DNA from: Brucella pseudintermedia
GTDB taxonomy: Bacteria > Pseudomonadota > Alphaproteobacteria > Rhizobiales > Rhizobiaceae
Assembly (NCBI RefSeq): GCF_008932435.1
Contig: NZ_WBWE01000005.1
Location: forward strand, 124,001-188,000
Direction of reading: 5' to 3'
DNA length: 64,000 nt
The position numbers were made by a program, and so were the translations under genes. This document shows, piece by piece, positions 1 through 9,012 of this stretch; position 1 is the stretch's first letter, and the number at the start of each line of letters is the position of its first letter. The notes under the pieces are model-generated. The model had not been told where the DNA came from. It worked only from the letters and a program-made list of their open reading frames with translations, and made no database searches.

Positions 1-206
1 TTGATCTTGCGGAACACCTGAAACGGCAATCCACACATCATCGCCAACATTCGCATGGTGCGCTCGACCTCTCTCTGCGAGGTCTCCTCGACATCGATCA
101 TCTGGCCGACATCAGGTTCGGTGAAGGCAAGATCGGTTATCTTGCCGCCGTTCTCGTCGTCGATCGGGACAAGCAGGCTGTGATTAATGACCAGTTCATT
201 TTCCAT
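1..206 (-). CDS. Tail assembly chaperone, gpE-like (partial, 3' end outside window)
   Basis: An open frame starts with ATG at 206 (protein begins MENELVINHSLLVP) and runs off the window start after 68 codons. It sits 30 bp downstream of the tail tube gene, where P2-like phages place the small tail assembly chaperone E, which is followed by the tape measure gene. The visible part is hydrophilic and reads like the Phage_TAC family, with a TDLAFTEPDVGQM segment followed by a charged helix. In P2 this gene has a programmed frameshift to E'; any such site would be outside the window. The assignment rests on position and on general resemblance. Confidence 0.7.
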   Translation of the reverse strand, partial: MENELVINHSLLVPIDDENGGKITDLAFTEPDVGQMIDVEETSQREVERTMRMLAMMCGLPFQVFRKI

Positions 207-236
207 TGGGACACCAACAGTATTTTCAGTGAAGGT

Positions 237-749
237 TTAAGCGCCAAGTGCGCGGCGGACATCGGAGAAGCGATCGACACCGCCGGTGCGCAGGATGCGT
301 TCCCAGAAATCGACGTAGAAAAGCTCCTCACCGTTGAGGGTGAATTCGTAGTGGGTCACTTCCTTGAACACATGGTTGCATCCCATGAAGTCTTCCGGCG
401 AACCTTCATCAGGGGTCCATTCGGTGATGGCGCCCTCGATGATGGCGCGGGACGGGACAAGCTTGCCGGTTTTCTTGTCCTTCACGGCACCTGCGAAAAT
501 CCAGCGGCTTACTTCGCCAAGATCGCGGAAGATATCCGTGTCGAACCCCTTGACCTCCATGGCCGGTTCCGGCGCTTCAATGCGCGGCTGGGAGAAGTCG
601 ACGCTCATTACACCGCCGCCCGGATTGTGGGTCGAGGTAATGAATTTTAATGACGGGATGGTGAGCTTGGAGACAAGATTGGCGCGGGAGGAACCGGCTT
701 CTTCTGCGCGGCGAACATCGACCGCCACCATCTGGTAAAGCGTTTGCAT
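237..749 (-). CDS. Major tail tube protein (P2 FII family)
   Basis: The 170-residue product has the length and pattern of P2 gpFII, the protein that polymerises into the inner tube of contractile tails. It has the conserved opening LYQMVAVDVRRAEEAGSS and the central LPSLKFI-type and GGGVMSVDF segments. It lies 35 bp downstream of the sheath gene, the usual FI-FII order. The tube is the conduit for DNA and sits inside the sheath. The gene is intact and matches its neighbours in base composition. Confidence 0.9.
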   Translation of the reverse strand: MQTLYQMVAVDVRRAEEAGSSRANLVSKLTIPSLKFITSTHNPGGGVMSVDFSQPRIEAPEPAMEVKGFDTDIFRDLGEVSRWIFAGAVKDKKTGKLVPSRAIIEGAITEWTPDEGSPEDFMGCNHVFKEVTHYEFTLNGEELFYVDFWERILRTGGVDRFSDVRRALGA

Positions 750-784
750 GAGATTCCCTTTCGGAATTCGAGACAGGATGAAGG

Positions 785-2008
785 TCAGGCGAGCGAATTG
801 AGGCGGGCGACGATTTCGGCAACCAGACCTTCGACCGCAGGCCGGTAGCGGCTCACCTCATGGTTCGCGACTTTGAATGAAGGCGCCGGCTCGATCCCGA
901 TATTGACGGTGAGATGACCGAGCCGAATTTTCTCCGGGCTGTTCTTTTCAGCGACGAACTTGACTTCGGAGCCGAGAATGTCGTCGTCAATCTTGTGATC
1001 GCGCAGCATAAATTTCAGCGAGTTCAGCCACGCTTCCGCAGCGTCCGCTGTGATTTTCGGGCCGAGGAACTGCCGGGTGATCTGCGCCATCTTGACGGTC
1101 AGATAGTCGGCACCGCGAACCTGATGGATTTGCTTCCAGAGTTCACCTGTATCGGTGTTGTCCGTACCGATGAAAACGAAACCGCCATCGGCAATCGCTC
1201 CATCCACGCCGGTTTCGCCGCGCGCCACGATGGAGACATTGCTTTCGAGCAGCATCTGCCCTTCCGACGAGCCGTCGAATAGAGAAAATGGGATGTTGCG
1301 GGAAAGCCCGGCCAGACCCTGAATAGGCTGGTTTGCAATCGGGTCGAATGGCCGGCCCCTGTGGGCATTGTCGACAGCAGCGAAAAGACCGGCGATGCGC
1401 GGTCCCATTGGGCGGGTCACCAGTTCGGTGCCTTCAAACACACGGGCAGCAACGCCGATTGGCATAAGGCGCTGCGAGTTCATCGTCTCGCGGGCCGAAA
1501 TCGCGGCTTCCTTGCTGGTGTCGTCAATATCGACAGGAGCAACAGCCAGCAGCCGCTCACAAGCTGCAGGCAAGGCGGCAACGACAGGGTTCACCGTGCT
1601 ATCGTCCGGGCGCCACGCGGTGCGGCCAGCCCAGACAATGCGTGGGGTTGCGTTCACCGCCGATGGAATATGTCCCACATTGGCGAGAGCTTCGGCAATC
1701 GCTGCGGCCGTTACCGCCGGAGTGGCGCCCTCATTTACGCGGACCACGGTTACGTCGGCACCTGAGTTCAAGCGTGCAACCTGCGCATTGATGGCCTTGA
1801 CCGCGTCGGCAAGATAACCCGTGCCGAGATCCGCAACCGCAGCGGGATCGCTTGTCGAGATGCGAACCGGGTCGCCGATAGGATACGATGATGCCGAAGC
1901 ACCTTCGGATGTTTCGATGAGTAGAATTTTCGAGAAGTCCGCGCCGATTACCGGCAAGGGCTCATCATTTGGACGCGTGAAAGTCATGCCGAAAGTCGGT
2001 GCCGACAT
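785..2008 (-). CDS. Contractile tail sheath protein (P2 FI family)
   Basis: The 407-residue protein is close in length to P2 gpFI. It has the typical N-terminal PTFGMTFTRPNDEPLPVIGADFSKI region and the conserved C-terminal domain with GRPFDPIANQPIQGLAGLSRNIPFSL, then VWKQIHQVRGADYLTVKMAQ-like and FLGPKITADAAEAWLNSL segments. The sheath contracts to drive the tube through the host envelope. The start is supported by an AGGAG ribosome site 8 bp upstream of ATG 2008. A strong leftward terminator lies about 50 bp upstream of the start, so late transcription must read through it or begin just after it. Confidence 0.93.
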   Translation of the reverse strand: MSAPTFGMTFTRPNDEPLPVIGADFSKILLIETSEGASASSYPIGDPVRISTSDPAAVADLGTGYLADAVKAINAQVARLNSGADVTVVRVNEGATPAVTAAAIAEALANVGHIPSAVNATPRIVWAGRTAWRPDDSTVNPVVAALPAACERLLAVAPVDIDDTSKEAAISARETMNSQRLMPIGVAARVFEGTELVTRPMGPRIAGLFAAVDNAHRGRPFDPIANQPIQGLAGLSRNIPFSLFDGSSEGQMLLESNVSIVARGETGVDGAIADGGFVFIGTDNTDTGELWKQIHQVRGADYLTVKMAQITRQFLGPKITADAAEAWLNSLKFMLRDHKIDDDILGSEVKFVAEKNSPEKIRLGHLTVNIGIEPAPSFKVANHEVSRYRPAVEGLVAEIVARLNSLA

Positions 2009-2053
2009 CGGTTGTCTCCTGTCTGTGTCGCCCCTTCTGCGGGCAGACTGTTG

Positions 2054-2090
2054 GAAAAGAAAAAGCCCGGCGCGGAGGCCGGGCTCGGTT
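2054..2090 (-). terminator. Rho-independent terminator after the methyltransferase moron
   Basis: Read on the minus strand there is a 7-bp GC-rich stem (2064-2070 with 2079-2085) with an 8-nt loop, followed by a U-rich tract at 2054-2064. It lies between the methyltransferase stop (2165) and the sheath start (2008), pointing toward the sheath gene. Confidence 0.85.
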
Positions 2091-2164
2091 AAAGAAACCG
2101 CATTATGCGAACAGTGATAGCTTGAGACAGTAACGCTGCCGGAACCGGCAAGCGGTGTTGATTA

Positions 2165-2902
2165 TCAAGCCCTTAATTTGGCGAGGAAGTTAATTTCGGG
2201 ATTGAAGGCTGCACCAAATGCAGGAAATGGACCGCCCTTCATCTGTTCAACCAGAAAATGTTTTTTCAATTCTGATCTAAAAGCCCGGTAGTCAAACCCC
2301 ATGTGGTCAAAATAATATCCGAAGCCAGGCGCTATCTCACTGCACGGCCGTTCCTTGGGCGGCAAGTATGCGAAGGAACGCAATACATTGCCAATGGTGG
2401 CATCATACGCACCGAACCGCCTAACCATTCGAAACAGTCCCTTATAGAGAGATGGGATACCGACCTCGACAGGCAAGCCAATGACGATCCTTCCTTGATC
2501 GGACAGGACCCGCTTGAAAACATTGAACGCGTCTTCTGTCTCCTTAGAAGGAAGGTGCTCGAACACCTCCAGACAGAAAAGCAAATCAACGCTCGATGCG
2601 GCTATCGTTTCAACTGTTTCAGTGAAAACAACGTTTGGAATGCCAATGAGGTTCTTTTTCGCCTCTGCCATTAGGTTTTGTGTAGGTTCAAAACAGATAA
2701 TTTTCGCGTCAGGGTATAGAACGGCAAGCGTCTTTATTATTTCACCGTTGCCAGCCCCATAATCCACAATACAGCGTGGTCGAAAATCAGGATCAACCAA
2801 GCGCAATGAGGTAGTCAACCGCTTGCGTTGCAGCCAGCGCTTAATAATATTTCTGTCGTTGAACGTTATATTCGCATAGTTGGATTGGCTCGCTAGCGAC
2901 AA
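2165..2902 (-). CDS. Class I SAM-dependent methyltransferase (phage moron)
   Basis: The product has a Rossmann methyltransferase core: motif I is VDYGAGNGE, followed by an acidic residue in IICFEPT and the motif IV-like region VDLLFCLEVFEHL, typical of small-molecule, lipid or sugar methyltransferases. I place the start at TTG 2902, which has an AGGGGG ribosome site and lies about 38 nt after the expected transcription start; an earlier TTG at 2938 also opens the frame. Base composition is near 45% GC, clearly below its neighbours. With its own promoter (2947-2975) and terminator (2054-2090) it is a classic moron. A role in changing the host surface or phage resistance of the lysogen is inference; the substrate is unknown. 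Confidence 0.8.
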   Translation of the reverse strand: MSLASQSNYANITFNDRNIIKRWLQRKRLTTSLRLVDPDFRPRCIVDYGAGNGEIIKTLAVLYPDAKIICFEPTQNLMAEAKKNLIGIPNVVFTETVETIAASSVDLLFCLEVFEHLPSKETEDAFNVFKRVLSDQGRIVIGLPVEVGIPSLYKGLFRMVRRFGAYDATIGNVLRSFAYLPPKERPCSEIAPGFGYYFDHMGFDYRAFRSELKKHFLVEQMKGGPFPAFGAAFNPEINFLAKLRA

Positions 2903-2946
2903 CTCGTTCCGCCCCCCTGACGTAAATATATGCCCCAATTAACCGG

Positions 2947-2975
2947 GGCATAACTTTGGCTCATTTGGTTGTCAA
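2947..2975 (-). promoter_or_regulatory. Sigma70-like promoter of the methyltransferase moron
   Basis: On the minus strand a perfect TTGACA (2970-2975) is followed by a 17-bp spacer and TATGCC (2947-2952). It lies directly upstream of the methyltransferase and inside the late operon, so it would allow expression from the silent prophage. The -10 is weak (three of six), so activity is inferred. Confidence 0.6.
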
Positions 2976-3005
2976 TTAATATTAGGGAGCAACCATGATC
3001 GCCCC

Positions 3006-3617
3006 CTATAGCTTTGCAGCTTCGCGCCAGAACTCGTCTCTTTGCTCCAACGTCCATGCCATAGCCTGCCGAACCTTGTCAGTGAGCCAGTGCAAACGGT
3101 TGAAGTTTTGAGCGCCCACCACAAACATTTGGGCTTCAAATCGATCATCTTCTGTTGGAAGCTGGTCGATAATGGCTTGCAGAGGTGCGGGAATTACACC
3201 GCTCTGCATTGCTGCAAGAGCTTCGGCCTTGGTGATGATTGCCATTGCCGCCAGATGCTGGAAGAATTGACGTCGACTGATTTCATCGGGAATTGGCTCT
3301 GGCTCCGGCTCTGGCTCGACGATGGCGGTTCCGTTCCAAAGCTTCCCGTAGACCGTTCCGCCCGGCCCGCGCGTGTATCCATAATCACTATCGATGCCGA
3401 TCAAATGACCGGCGATCTGCGAGCTTTCATGGTGTGGTTCCATAGAACGGACGCGACCGTTTTCATCGACAGCGATGTAAAACGGGTGCGGATGTTCCTT
3501 TGCTAGCTCGAACCAATCCACGCCGTTAGCGTCCCGAAAAACCAGAACGTTGATTTTCGTGCCGTCACCGGTGTCCACCTCTTCTTGCGAGGATGTAAAT
3601 ACTCCGAAATCTTTCAT
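3006..3617 (-). CDS. Phage tail-fibre-associated protein, function unknown
   Basis: A 203-residue protein starting MKDFGVFTSSQEEVDTGDG, with a GGAGG ribosome site before ATG 3617; the frame extends further upstream but would overlap the fibre gene. The N-terminal half is beta-rich and ends in an EPEPEPEP linker (about residues 106-113); the C-terminal half is helical and starts SRRQFFQHLAAMAIITKAEA. This layout resembles small accessory proteins downstream of tail-fibre genes in rhizobial phages. It may be a fibre chaperone or a distal fibre piece. It ends just upstream of the moron promoter. Confidence 0.6.
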   Translation of the reverse strand: MKDFGVFTSSQEEVDTGDGTKINVLVFRDANGVDWFELAKEHPHPFYIAVDENGRVRSMEPHHESSQIAGHLIGIDSDYGYTRGPGGTVYGKLWNGTAIVEPEPEPEPIPDEISRRQFFQHLAAMAIITKAEALAAMQSGVIPAPLQAIIDQLPTEDDRFEAQMFVVGAQNFNRLHWLTDKVRQAMAWTLEQRDEFWREAAKL

Positions 3618-3618
3618 G

Positions 3619-4761
3619 CTACCAACCTCCGATCGCTCGCCAGCCTTGATTTGGGATGAACCGCTGCGGCTGTCTAAGGGCGATATCAAGCACTTCTACC
3701 CCAGCACGCTTGCTTATTACGGTTACAAAATAGCCGGAACCGCCAATGTTAGCGGTGCCCGTACTGCCAGTCGTTCTGCATTCATTTTGAAAATACCCGT
3801 CTACGCGGGTATCGGTGACGCGCCAGTTAAGCTGATCTTGAATTGTTGCCAGCGACCACCCGCCGTTACCAAGCGTGTTGGCATATGCAGCGCCATCGGC
3901 CCAACTCGCGCCGCCGTTCGCCCGACCGCTGATGCTGATCGGCCAATTCGCACCGAAATTTGTAGCGTCAACGTTTAAGACCAGATTGCCCGGACCCCAC
4001 CCGATAGAAACCGTGCTGGCAGTAGCACCCGAAAATCCGCCCTGCCGCACGGGAACAAAACCAAGTGCCTTTTGATAGATCGTGTCGAAGTAAGCTTTCA
4101 AAGCAGCTTTTATATTCGCCCACGTCGTTTTGAACGGGGTCGAACCGCCGGCGAGCACCCCGGCGAAAAAGTCGCCATCATCAGGCGTAGCCTTGCCATT
4201 AGCTCCGGCTAATGCGGCACCGACTGTTGCGGTCGTTGTCAGGGCTGGCAGTTGAGCGGTAGGCACCTTGCCGGTGCTGTCGAGGCTGGCAACCCCGTCA
4301 GCCTTGCCTTTGTCAACGAAACCGAGCGCGTCAAGGTTTGCTCTGCCCTGCGCCTTCTGCGCTGCGGTAAAAGCGCTTGGGGCGTCCACGCGGACCCGCA
4401 CGCCCAAAGCGTTGCCAACGGTCGTCGCAAATTCAGGGTCGTTGCCGAGGGCGTCGGCAAGCTCCTTAAGCGTGTCGAGCGCTGAGCCGGAACCATTGAC
4501 TAAGTCGTCAACCGCCTTCTTGATTGCCTGGGCAACCTCCTCGGCGGTCATTCCGTCCGTGATCCCGTAGCCACCGAGCGTCGTCGGCTTGTCTTCCAAG
4601 TCGGCGAACTTGTGCTTGTGATTGCTAAAGGAAGTCTCGAACGCCTTAATCTTGGTATCGATCGCCGTGAATGAGGTCGCAATTCTTGCGACCTCATTCA
4701 TCTGAATGCCGGACGGGGACGGCAAAGGCCAGTTGTAGTTTGCCGTGTTGGCCATTGTCAC
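3619..4761 (-). CDS. Tail fibre / collar protein
   Basis: The 380-residue product begins MTMANTANYNWPLPSPSG and has fibre-type features: an early HKHKFADLEDKPTTLGGYGITD segment, which is a common phage tail-fibre repeat, a helical coiled region near 60-110, and a glycine- and serine-rich beta C-terminus with QNECRTTGSTG and FIPNQGWRAIGGW. It overlaps the end of the preceding gene by ATGA, so translation is coupled. It probably forms the receptor-binding distal fibre. The C-terminal half is expected to vary among relatives. Confidence 0.8.
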   Translation of the reverse strand: MTMANTANYNWPLPSPSGIQMNEVARIATSFTAIDTKIKAFETSFSNHKHKFADLEDKPTTLGGYGITDGMTAEEVAQAIKKAVDDLVNGSGSALDTLKELADALGNDPEFATTVGNALGVRVRVDAPSAFTAAQKAQGRANLDALGFVDKGKADGVASLDSTGKVPTAQLPALTTTATVGAALAGANGKATPDDGDFFAGVLAGGSTPFKTTWANIKAALKAYFDTIYQKALGFVPVRQGGFSGATASTVSIGWGPGNLVLNVDATNFGANWPISISGRANGGASWADGAAYANTLGNGGWSLATIQDQLNWRVTDTRVDGYFQNECRTTGSTGTANIGGSGYFVTVISKRAGVEVLDIALRQPQRFIPNQGWRAIGGW

Positions 4762-7700
4762 ACCTTTGAAAGCAGCATACGAAGGTTGGAGATTTCCGGC
4801 CGGGCCGCCGGCGTCCCGGTCAGAACAATGCGCGTGCGCGCATCAAGATTGATGGCTGGATAGTCGGAGCGGACAAAAGACTGTTCGACCAGCCCGTCGC
4901 CAAGAGGGGTTGCGCCGGACACGCTGACCGTCTCGTAATTACCCGGAATGCCGATTTGCACCTGCGCCGATGAATTGGCCGGCAGCTTTGCGTCGAACGT
5001 GACAAGCACCCGGTTGGCGTCCGTGGCATCCACGGCGCGGGTGACGTAATCCGCTGTCGTCTGCAATTCGCCGTCAATGATCTGCACGTTCGGAAACACG
5101 AACGGCGTCACCCGTTCGGTTCCGCGCAGCACCGCCGCAACCTGTATGGTTTCGTTCTGAATATACTGGTCGAAGCTGATGATCTGCCGGGGCGCGGCGT
5201 TGATAACCTCACCATTAGGCCGGGTCAGCCGAATGACTACATCGACCGACGTGTCGGGATATTCCACACCAGCCCGGATAACAACATCTGACATCCGCGC
5301 CGGGGTAAAAACGCCGATAGGCACGATCTTTTCCTTTGGCTCAAACTGACAGCCGATCAGTTCAAACCAGAGGTCGGCCTCGTTGTGCACGGTCCAGGTC
5401 GAGGCGTTCGACGACGACAGCAACACACCAACCGTAAAAGGCTGGCCGGTGATAACGGCACTCGTGTCCAAGTCGATCTTGCCGATAGCTGCCACGAAAA
5501 GCTCGTGCTCGCCATCGTCGGTCAGAACGACAAACGCGAACTCACGGCCACCGGGGATGAACACCGGGTATTTGAAATGCGCCGTGAAGATCTCGCCTTC
5601 ACGCAAGGCCGTGCCCGGCACGAAGGCTTCCGCGATCACTTCCGAAGTCGGCAAGCCCACCTCCACCGTCCTGATCTGCACCAGAATGGAATTGGAGGCC
5701 GAACCAACCTTTGCGCACATCAGCCGAATGCCTGCGAGACACCAGGACTGGGCGAGCGTGAATGTTTGTGCCAGCGGATCATGTCCTTCGCCGCGCCCGC
5801 CACCGTCACCGCCACGACTGATCGGGGTCGAGCTATTGGCGTTGGTGACGTTGGTTACATTCGTGACGTTGTTGATCACCGTGTTGTTGATGATCGGCTG
5901 CGGCATGCTTTCGGTGGAAGTTTCCAGCGAACTGGTCAGGCGGTATTCCTCGACCGTAATCTCGCCACGCCCGATATAGGTGCAGCCTGCATCCGTCCCG
6001 ACGCTGCCTTCAAAGAAGACAGATTTCGAGCCTGCCGGAACATTGGCAGGAATGGTGAATTCGCCGGTCATCACTCCGTTGGCATCAGCTGGGCCGGAAA
6101 CAGTGAAGGCGACCTCGATATCGTCAAACCACACTTTGGACAGCGCTTCGTTCTCAATGAAACCTTCCAGGCGGAACTTGACATTGCGCGGGCGGATGAA
6201 CTCGGCGGATATGATCGTCTCGCGGACTTTTTCCACCTGCTGTTCAAGCGAAATCCCCGTGATGTATTCCCCGTCCGACGCTTCAAAGGCTTGCGTTTCC
6301 GGTGACGTCCATGTGGTGCGTTTTTCCGTCCAAAAGTCGGTTGACGGCTCAACGCTGGCGCGCCCCGGCATCGGCGTGAAGGTCTGGTATGGGTTGATCT
6401 TCATCGACCCACTGCGGCGATTCTGGCGGATGACAACCACTTCGCTGTAATCCAGATGCTGGATTCCCATGAAGGCCGGAAACTCGTGAAGCGTCGGCTT
6501 GATAGGCAGGCGGAGCTTGCCGCCAACGATAGCCGCCGTCTGCGCAATGCCCTGATCGCGCAAGTCATCGTCAATGAAAGGATCGACAAACAGCCCGCGC
6601 TTGGCAGCGACCTCACGCGATGAGATATCATTCTTCAGCCGCTCCTGCGCCACGAGATCGTAGACGTCGATCAACATCTTCTCCAGACGCGTGATGCGGT
6701 CATAGGTGAAGTTGCGCACTTGCGTGATCTCGACGCGTGGCGGACGCCCCCAGTCATTATATATGCGCGCGAGTTCCAGTCGGTCGGAGGGCACTTCAGG
6801 AGGTCGGGGCCGCGAAACCGCCGAAACGCCGGTGAGATATACCATGCCACCTGAAGGATCGACCGCGATCACATCAATGCGCGGCAACTTGTAGCGATAA
6901 TCGAACAGGACATTCGTGCCATTGGCGGCACCCGTGACTGTAATAGTATCGCGCCCCACCTGATCGGGCTGGATATTCTCGTTGTAACGGTACTTGACCG
7001 TATAGGAACTGCCCGGTGCAGGTTCCTTGCCGGAAGGCGACCAGTCAATCTGGCCCTGCGAAAGCAGCCAGTCGGCAGGAGTCGTGTAGACGGTAGTGCC
7101 TGCCTTGATTTCGAGAATAGCCGTTACCGACGAATGCGGTAGCGGATCGGTCACACCGGCATAAGGGCCATGAACAATCGTATCCGTCGTTTCCTTTTCG
7201 ACAGTGACACGACGCACCTCGGCTATCGGCGATTTTGACACCGCGAACGCTTGCGTTCCGCCTGTCTCGGCAGTGAAGGGATGCGGCTCGGCATCGACGT
7301 CGCGCAGATCGGGATTTTCTTCCACTTCGAAGCGGAATGACTGGCGTCGAACGACGCGGCGGCCGTTCACATAGGCGGTGCCTTCCGAAACAGAAAATAC
7401 CTGCTTGCCTTCGCCGTTCGGACCAAGTTCCGTGACCAGAAACCCGTTATTGACGAAAGAGCCGTTGCTTTCGCGCGTGACGGTTTCCATCGCCTTGTAG
7501 ATTTCAGAATAATCGACATTTGTGGAAGTCGTGAGGATAACGCCGTCGCGCACCTGGAACACGGAAAGCACCGGCTCCGGATCGCCATCGAGCGAGTGCC
7601 CCCACCTCACTGTGATCTCGATGCGCGCCGGGCCGTCTTCGGCATAGGCTTCCGTGCCGTCGATATCGCCCTTGAGAGTGGCGTCCTCGATATCCGTCAC

Positions 7701-8072
7701 CAACCGGTCGGAATGGCGAACGCCAATGATGATATCGCCTTTGTTCGGAAGGATGAAATCAGCCGCGGCAACATCGTGCACAATCCCGCCGAGATAGATG
7801 GCGCAGGCCGGTATCTGCACACGGATATGATCCTCATCGGGGCCTGCATCGCCTGCGGGAACCGTGACAATAGGATCGGTGCCGTCAACGATACGACCGT
7901 CCTGAAGGATATATTCGGCCACGCGGCGGGTATGGTCGAGCGAAATATCCTGAATTTCGTTCAGGTCTTTCGACTGAAGATAAAGTGTGCGGTCGGGGAA
8001 AGCGATCGCATGACGCTTCTGGGAGCGGTCATAACGGCTTCCATAGCCATCACGCTTGATGATGCTGTTCAT
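4758..8072 (-). CDS. Large DUF4815 tail/fibre protein
   Basis: This 1104-residue protein opens MNSIIKRDGYGSRYDRSQ and has the N-terminal DUF4815 pattern, with a FPDRTLYLQSKDLNEIQDI segment, found in large baseplate-attached fibre proteins of phages with contractile tails. A short asparagine-rich linker with repeated VTN units (about 5837-5897) separates the N-terminal half from a C-terminal beta-rich part. The start is at ATG 8072, preceded by an AAGGGG site, although the frame is open to 8108. It probably links the baseplate (genes I and J upstream) to the distal fibre encoded next. Its length fits the family. Confidence 0.75.
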   Translation of the reverse strand: MNSIIKRDGYGSRYDRSQKRHAIAFPDRTLYLQSKDLNEIQDISLDHTRRVAEYILQDGRIVDGTDPIVTVPAGDAGPDEDHIRVQIPACAIYLGGIVHDVAAADFILPNKGDIIIGVRHSDRLVTDIEDATLKGDIDGTEAYAEDGPARIEITVRWGHSLDGDPEPVLSVFQVRDGVILTTSTNVDYSEIYKAMETVTRESNGSFVNNGFLVTELGPNGEGKQVFSVSEGTAYVNGRRVVRRQSFRFEVEENPDLRDVDAEPHPFTAETGGTQAFAVSKSPIAEVRRVTVEKETTDTIVHGPYAGVTDPLPHSSVTAILEIKAGTTVYTTPADWLLSQGQIDWSPSGKEPAPGSSYTVKYRYNENIQPDQVGRDTITVTGAANGTNVLFDYRYKLPRIDVIAVDPSGGMVYLTGVSAVSRPRPPEVPSDRLELARIYNDWGRPPRVEITQVRNFTYDRITRLEKMLIDVYDLVAQERLKNDISSREVAAKRGLFVDPFIDDDLRDQGIAQTAAIVGGKLRLPIKPTLHEFPAFMGIQHLDYSEVVVIRQNRRSGSMKINPYQTFTPMPGRASVEPSTDFWTEKRTTWTSPETQAFEASDGEYITGISLEQQVEKVRETIISAEFIRPRNVKFRLEGFIENEALSKVWFDDIEVAFTVSGPADANGVMTGEFTIPANVPAGSKSVFFEGSVGTDAGCTYIGRGEITVEEYRLTSSLETSTESMPQPIINNTVINNVTNVTNVTNANSSTPISRGGDGGGRGEGHDPLAQTFTLAQSWCLAGIRLMCAKVGSASNSILVQIRTVEVGLPTSEVIAEAFVPGTALREGEIFTAHFKYPVFIPGGREFAFVVLTDDGEHELFVAAIGKIDLDTSAVITGQPFTVGVLLSSSNASTWTVHNEADLWFELIGCQFEPKEKIVPIGVFTPARMSDVVIRAGVEYPDTSVDVVIRLTRPNGEVINAAPRQIISFDQYIQNETIQVAAVLRGTERVTPFVFPNVQIIDGELQTTADYVTRAVDATDANRVLVTFDAKLPANSSAQVQIGIPGNYETVSVSGATPLGDGLVEQSFVRSDYPAINLDARTRIVLTGTPAARPEISNLRMLLSKV

Positions 8073-8177
8073 ATTTAGAGCGCCCCTTGAGTAAGTTTGC
8101 GCTTGCAACGCGACCGGGAGATTTGCTTATGGGCTGACGTGACAAGTCGACTACCGAAAGCGGGAGACAATGACGAG

Positions 8178-8411
8178 ATGAATGCCCAAGAACTAATTCT
8201 TGCAGAAATGCTGGCTTTACGCTGCTCCATCGCCGCTCTTGCTCGAGAGTTGCTCTTGAGACAGGGATCGGACGCCTTCATTCACGCACAGGCCCAAGCC
8301 GAGAAGTTCGCGTCCAACGCTGCCCACAGTAGCGGAAGCTTTGACGCCCATGTCAGAGAAAGGGCAGTCAGGGTGGTCTCTGATATATTCACCCAGGCAG
8401 ACAGCGTGTGA
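8178..8411 (+). CDS. Candidate small helical protein, antisense alternative to 8217-8480
   Basis: A 77-residue frame starts MNAQELILAEMLALRCSIAAL with a GGGAGA site 9 bp upstream. It is predicted to be largely helical, with alternating hydrophobic positions. It overlaps a minus-strand frame (8217-8480) in the antisense register in which codon triplets coincide, so coding-like composition on one strand is mirrored on the other. The two are probably alternatives. If real, it would be a plus-strand insertion inside a minus-strand late operon with its own promoter. I cannot decide between them by eye. Confidence 0.4.
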   Translation: MNAQELILAEMLALRCSIAALARELLLRQGSDAFIHAQAQAEKFASNAAHSSGSFDAHVRERAVRVVSDIFTQADSV

Positions 8412-8480
8412 ATTAAGAGCCGATGCCACTTCCTGCAGCGAATCGAGAGGCATCGGCTTTCGTTCTGGATTATCGATCAT
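8217..8480 (-). CDS. Candidate small phage protein, function unknown
   Basis: An 87-residue frame starts MIDNPERKPMPLDSLQEV with a GAGGAAAC ribosome site, 10 bp downstream of the preceding tail gene and on the strand of the late operon. That context favours it over the overlapping plus-strand frame at 8178-8411. No domain is recognised. It holds two cysteines in a short helical stretch and a polar C-terminus. It could be a tail accessory protein. Confidence 0.5.
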   Translation of the reverse strand: MIDNPERKPMPLDSLQEVASALNSHAVCLGEYIRDHPDCPFSDMGVKASATVGSVGRELLGLGLCVNEGVRSLSQEQLSSKSGDGAA

Positions 8481-8490
8481 AGTTGTTTCC

Positions 8491-9012
8491 TCACAATTCG
8501 AGATAGGGATTGATTGCCTGACTGATCGTGCCGTCGCGCACGATGGGCGGAAAACGATGCAACTGGAGCAGGGTGCCAAGGCTAGTCACATCGGCAAGCG
8601 GAATGAACATCTGCCCTGCTGGCACGCTTTCGCTGATTTTGGTGTCGAGGTAGACGCCCGTTTCACGCACGGAATCGCCGGTCGCGTCACCAATGTCGAG
8701 CTTGGCTTCCAGCCTGATGGTGTTCGTTTCGGCGGACGAAACCGACCACGCCGAGCCATCGCTGAGGATGATATCGCCGTTCGGGTCCGCCTTCATGTAC
8801 GACCGCGCGCGAACCCGTGTCACGCCAATACAGTTTGTGAGAGCGCTTTCCTGAGACAGCGCTGCCAGTTGCTGCGCTTTTTCTTCGGGTGTGGGTTCCG
8901 GCAAACCATCCCACGCTGCATCGCCAGAGCCAACCGCAACGAAGAGCGGAGCTTGCATGAGATACCGCGCAAAGGCGATGCGGGAGCCTGCGACGAAAAC
9001 GGATAAAGCCAT
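8491..9012 (-). CDS. Phage tail/baseplate protein, function unknown
   Basis: The 173-residue product starts MALSVFVAGSRIAFARYLMQ and is followed by a beta-rich core. It lies between tail protein I and the DUF4815 fibre gene, and its ATG touches the end of gene I. The N-terminus resembles the fibre-to-baseplate attachment segment of tail-collar fibre proteins. It probably joins the fibre to the baseplate, an inference from position. Confidence 0.55.
   Translation of the reverse strand: MALSVFVAGSRIAFARYLMQAPLFVAVGSGDAAWDGLPEPTPEEKAQQLAALSQESALTNCIGVTRVRARSYMKADPNGDIILSDGSAWSVSSAETNTIRLEAKLDIGDATGDSVRETGVYLDTKISESVPAGQMFIPLADVTSLGTLLQLHRFPPIVRDGTISQAINPYLEL

Noticed and set aside
2931..2950. 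Small hairpin TGCCCC/GGGGCA as a terminator before the methyltransferase
   Set aside because: It lacks a U-tract and overlaps the proposed -10 element, so it is more likely chance or part of the promoter leader.
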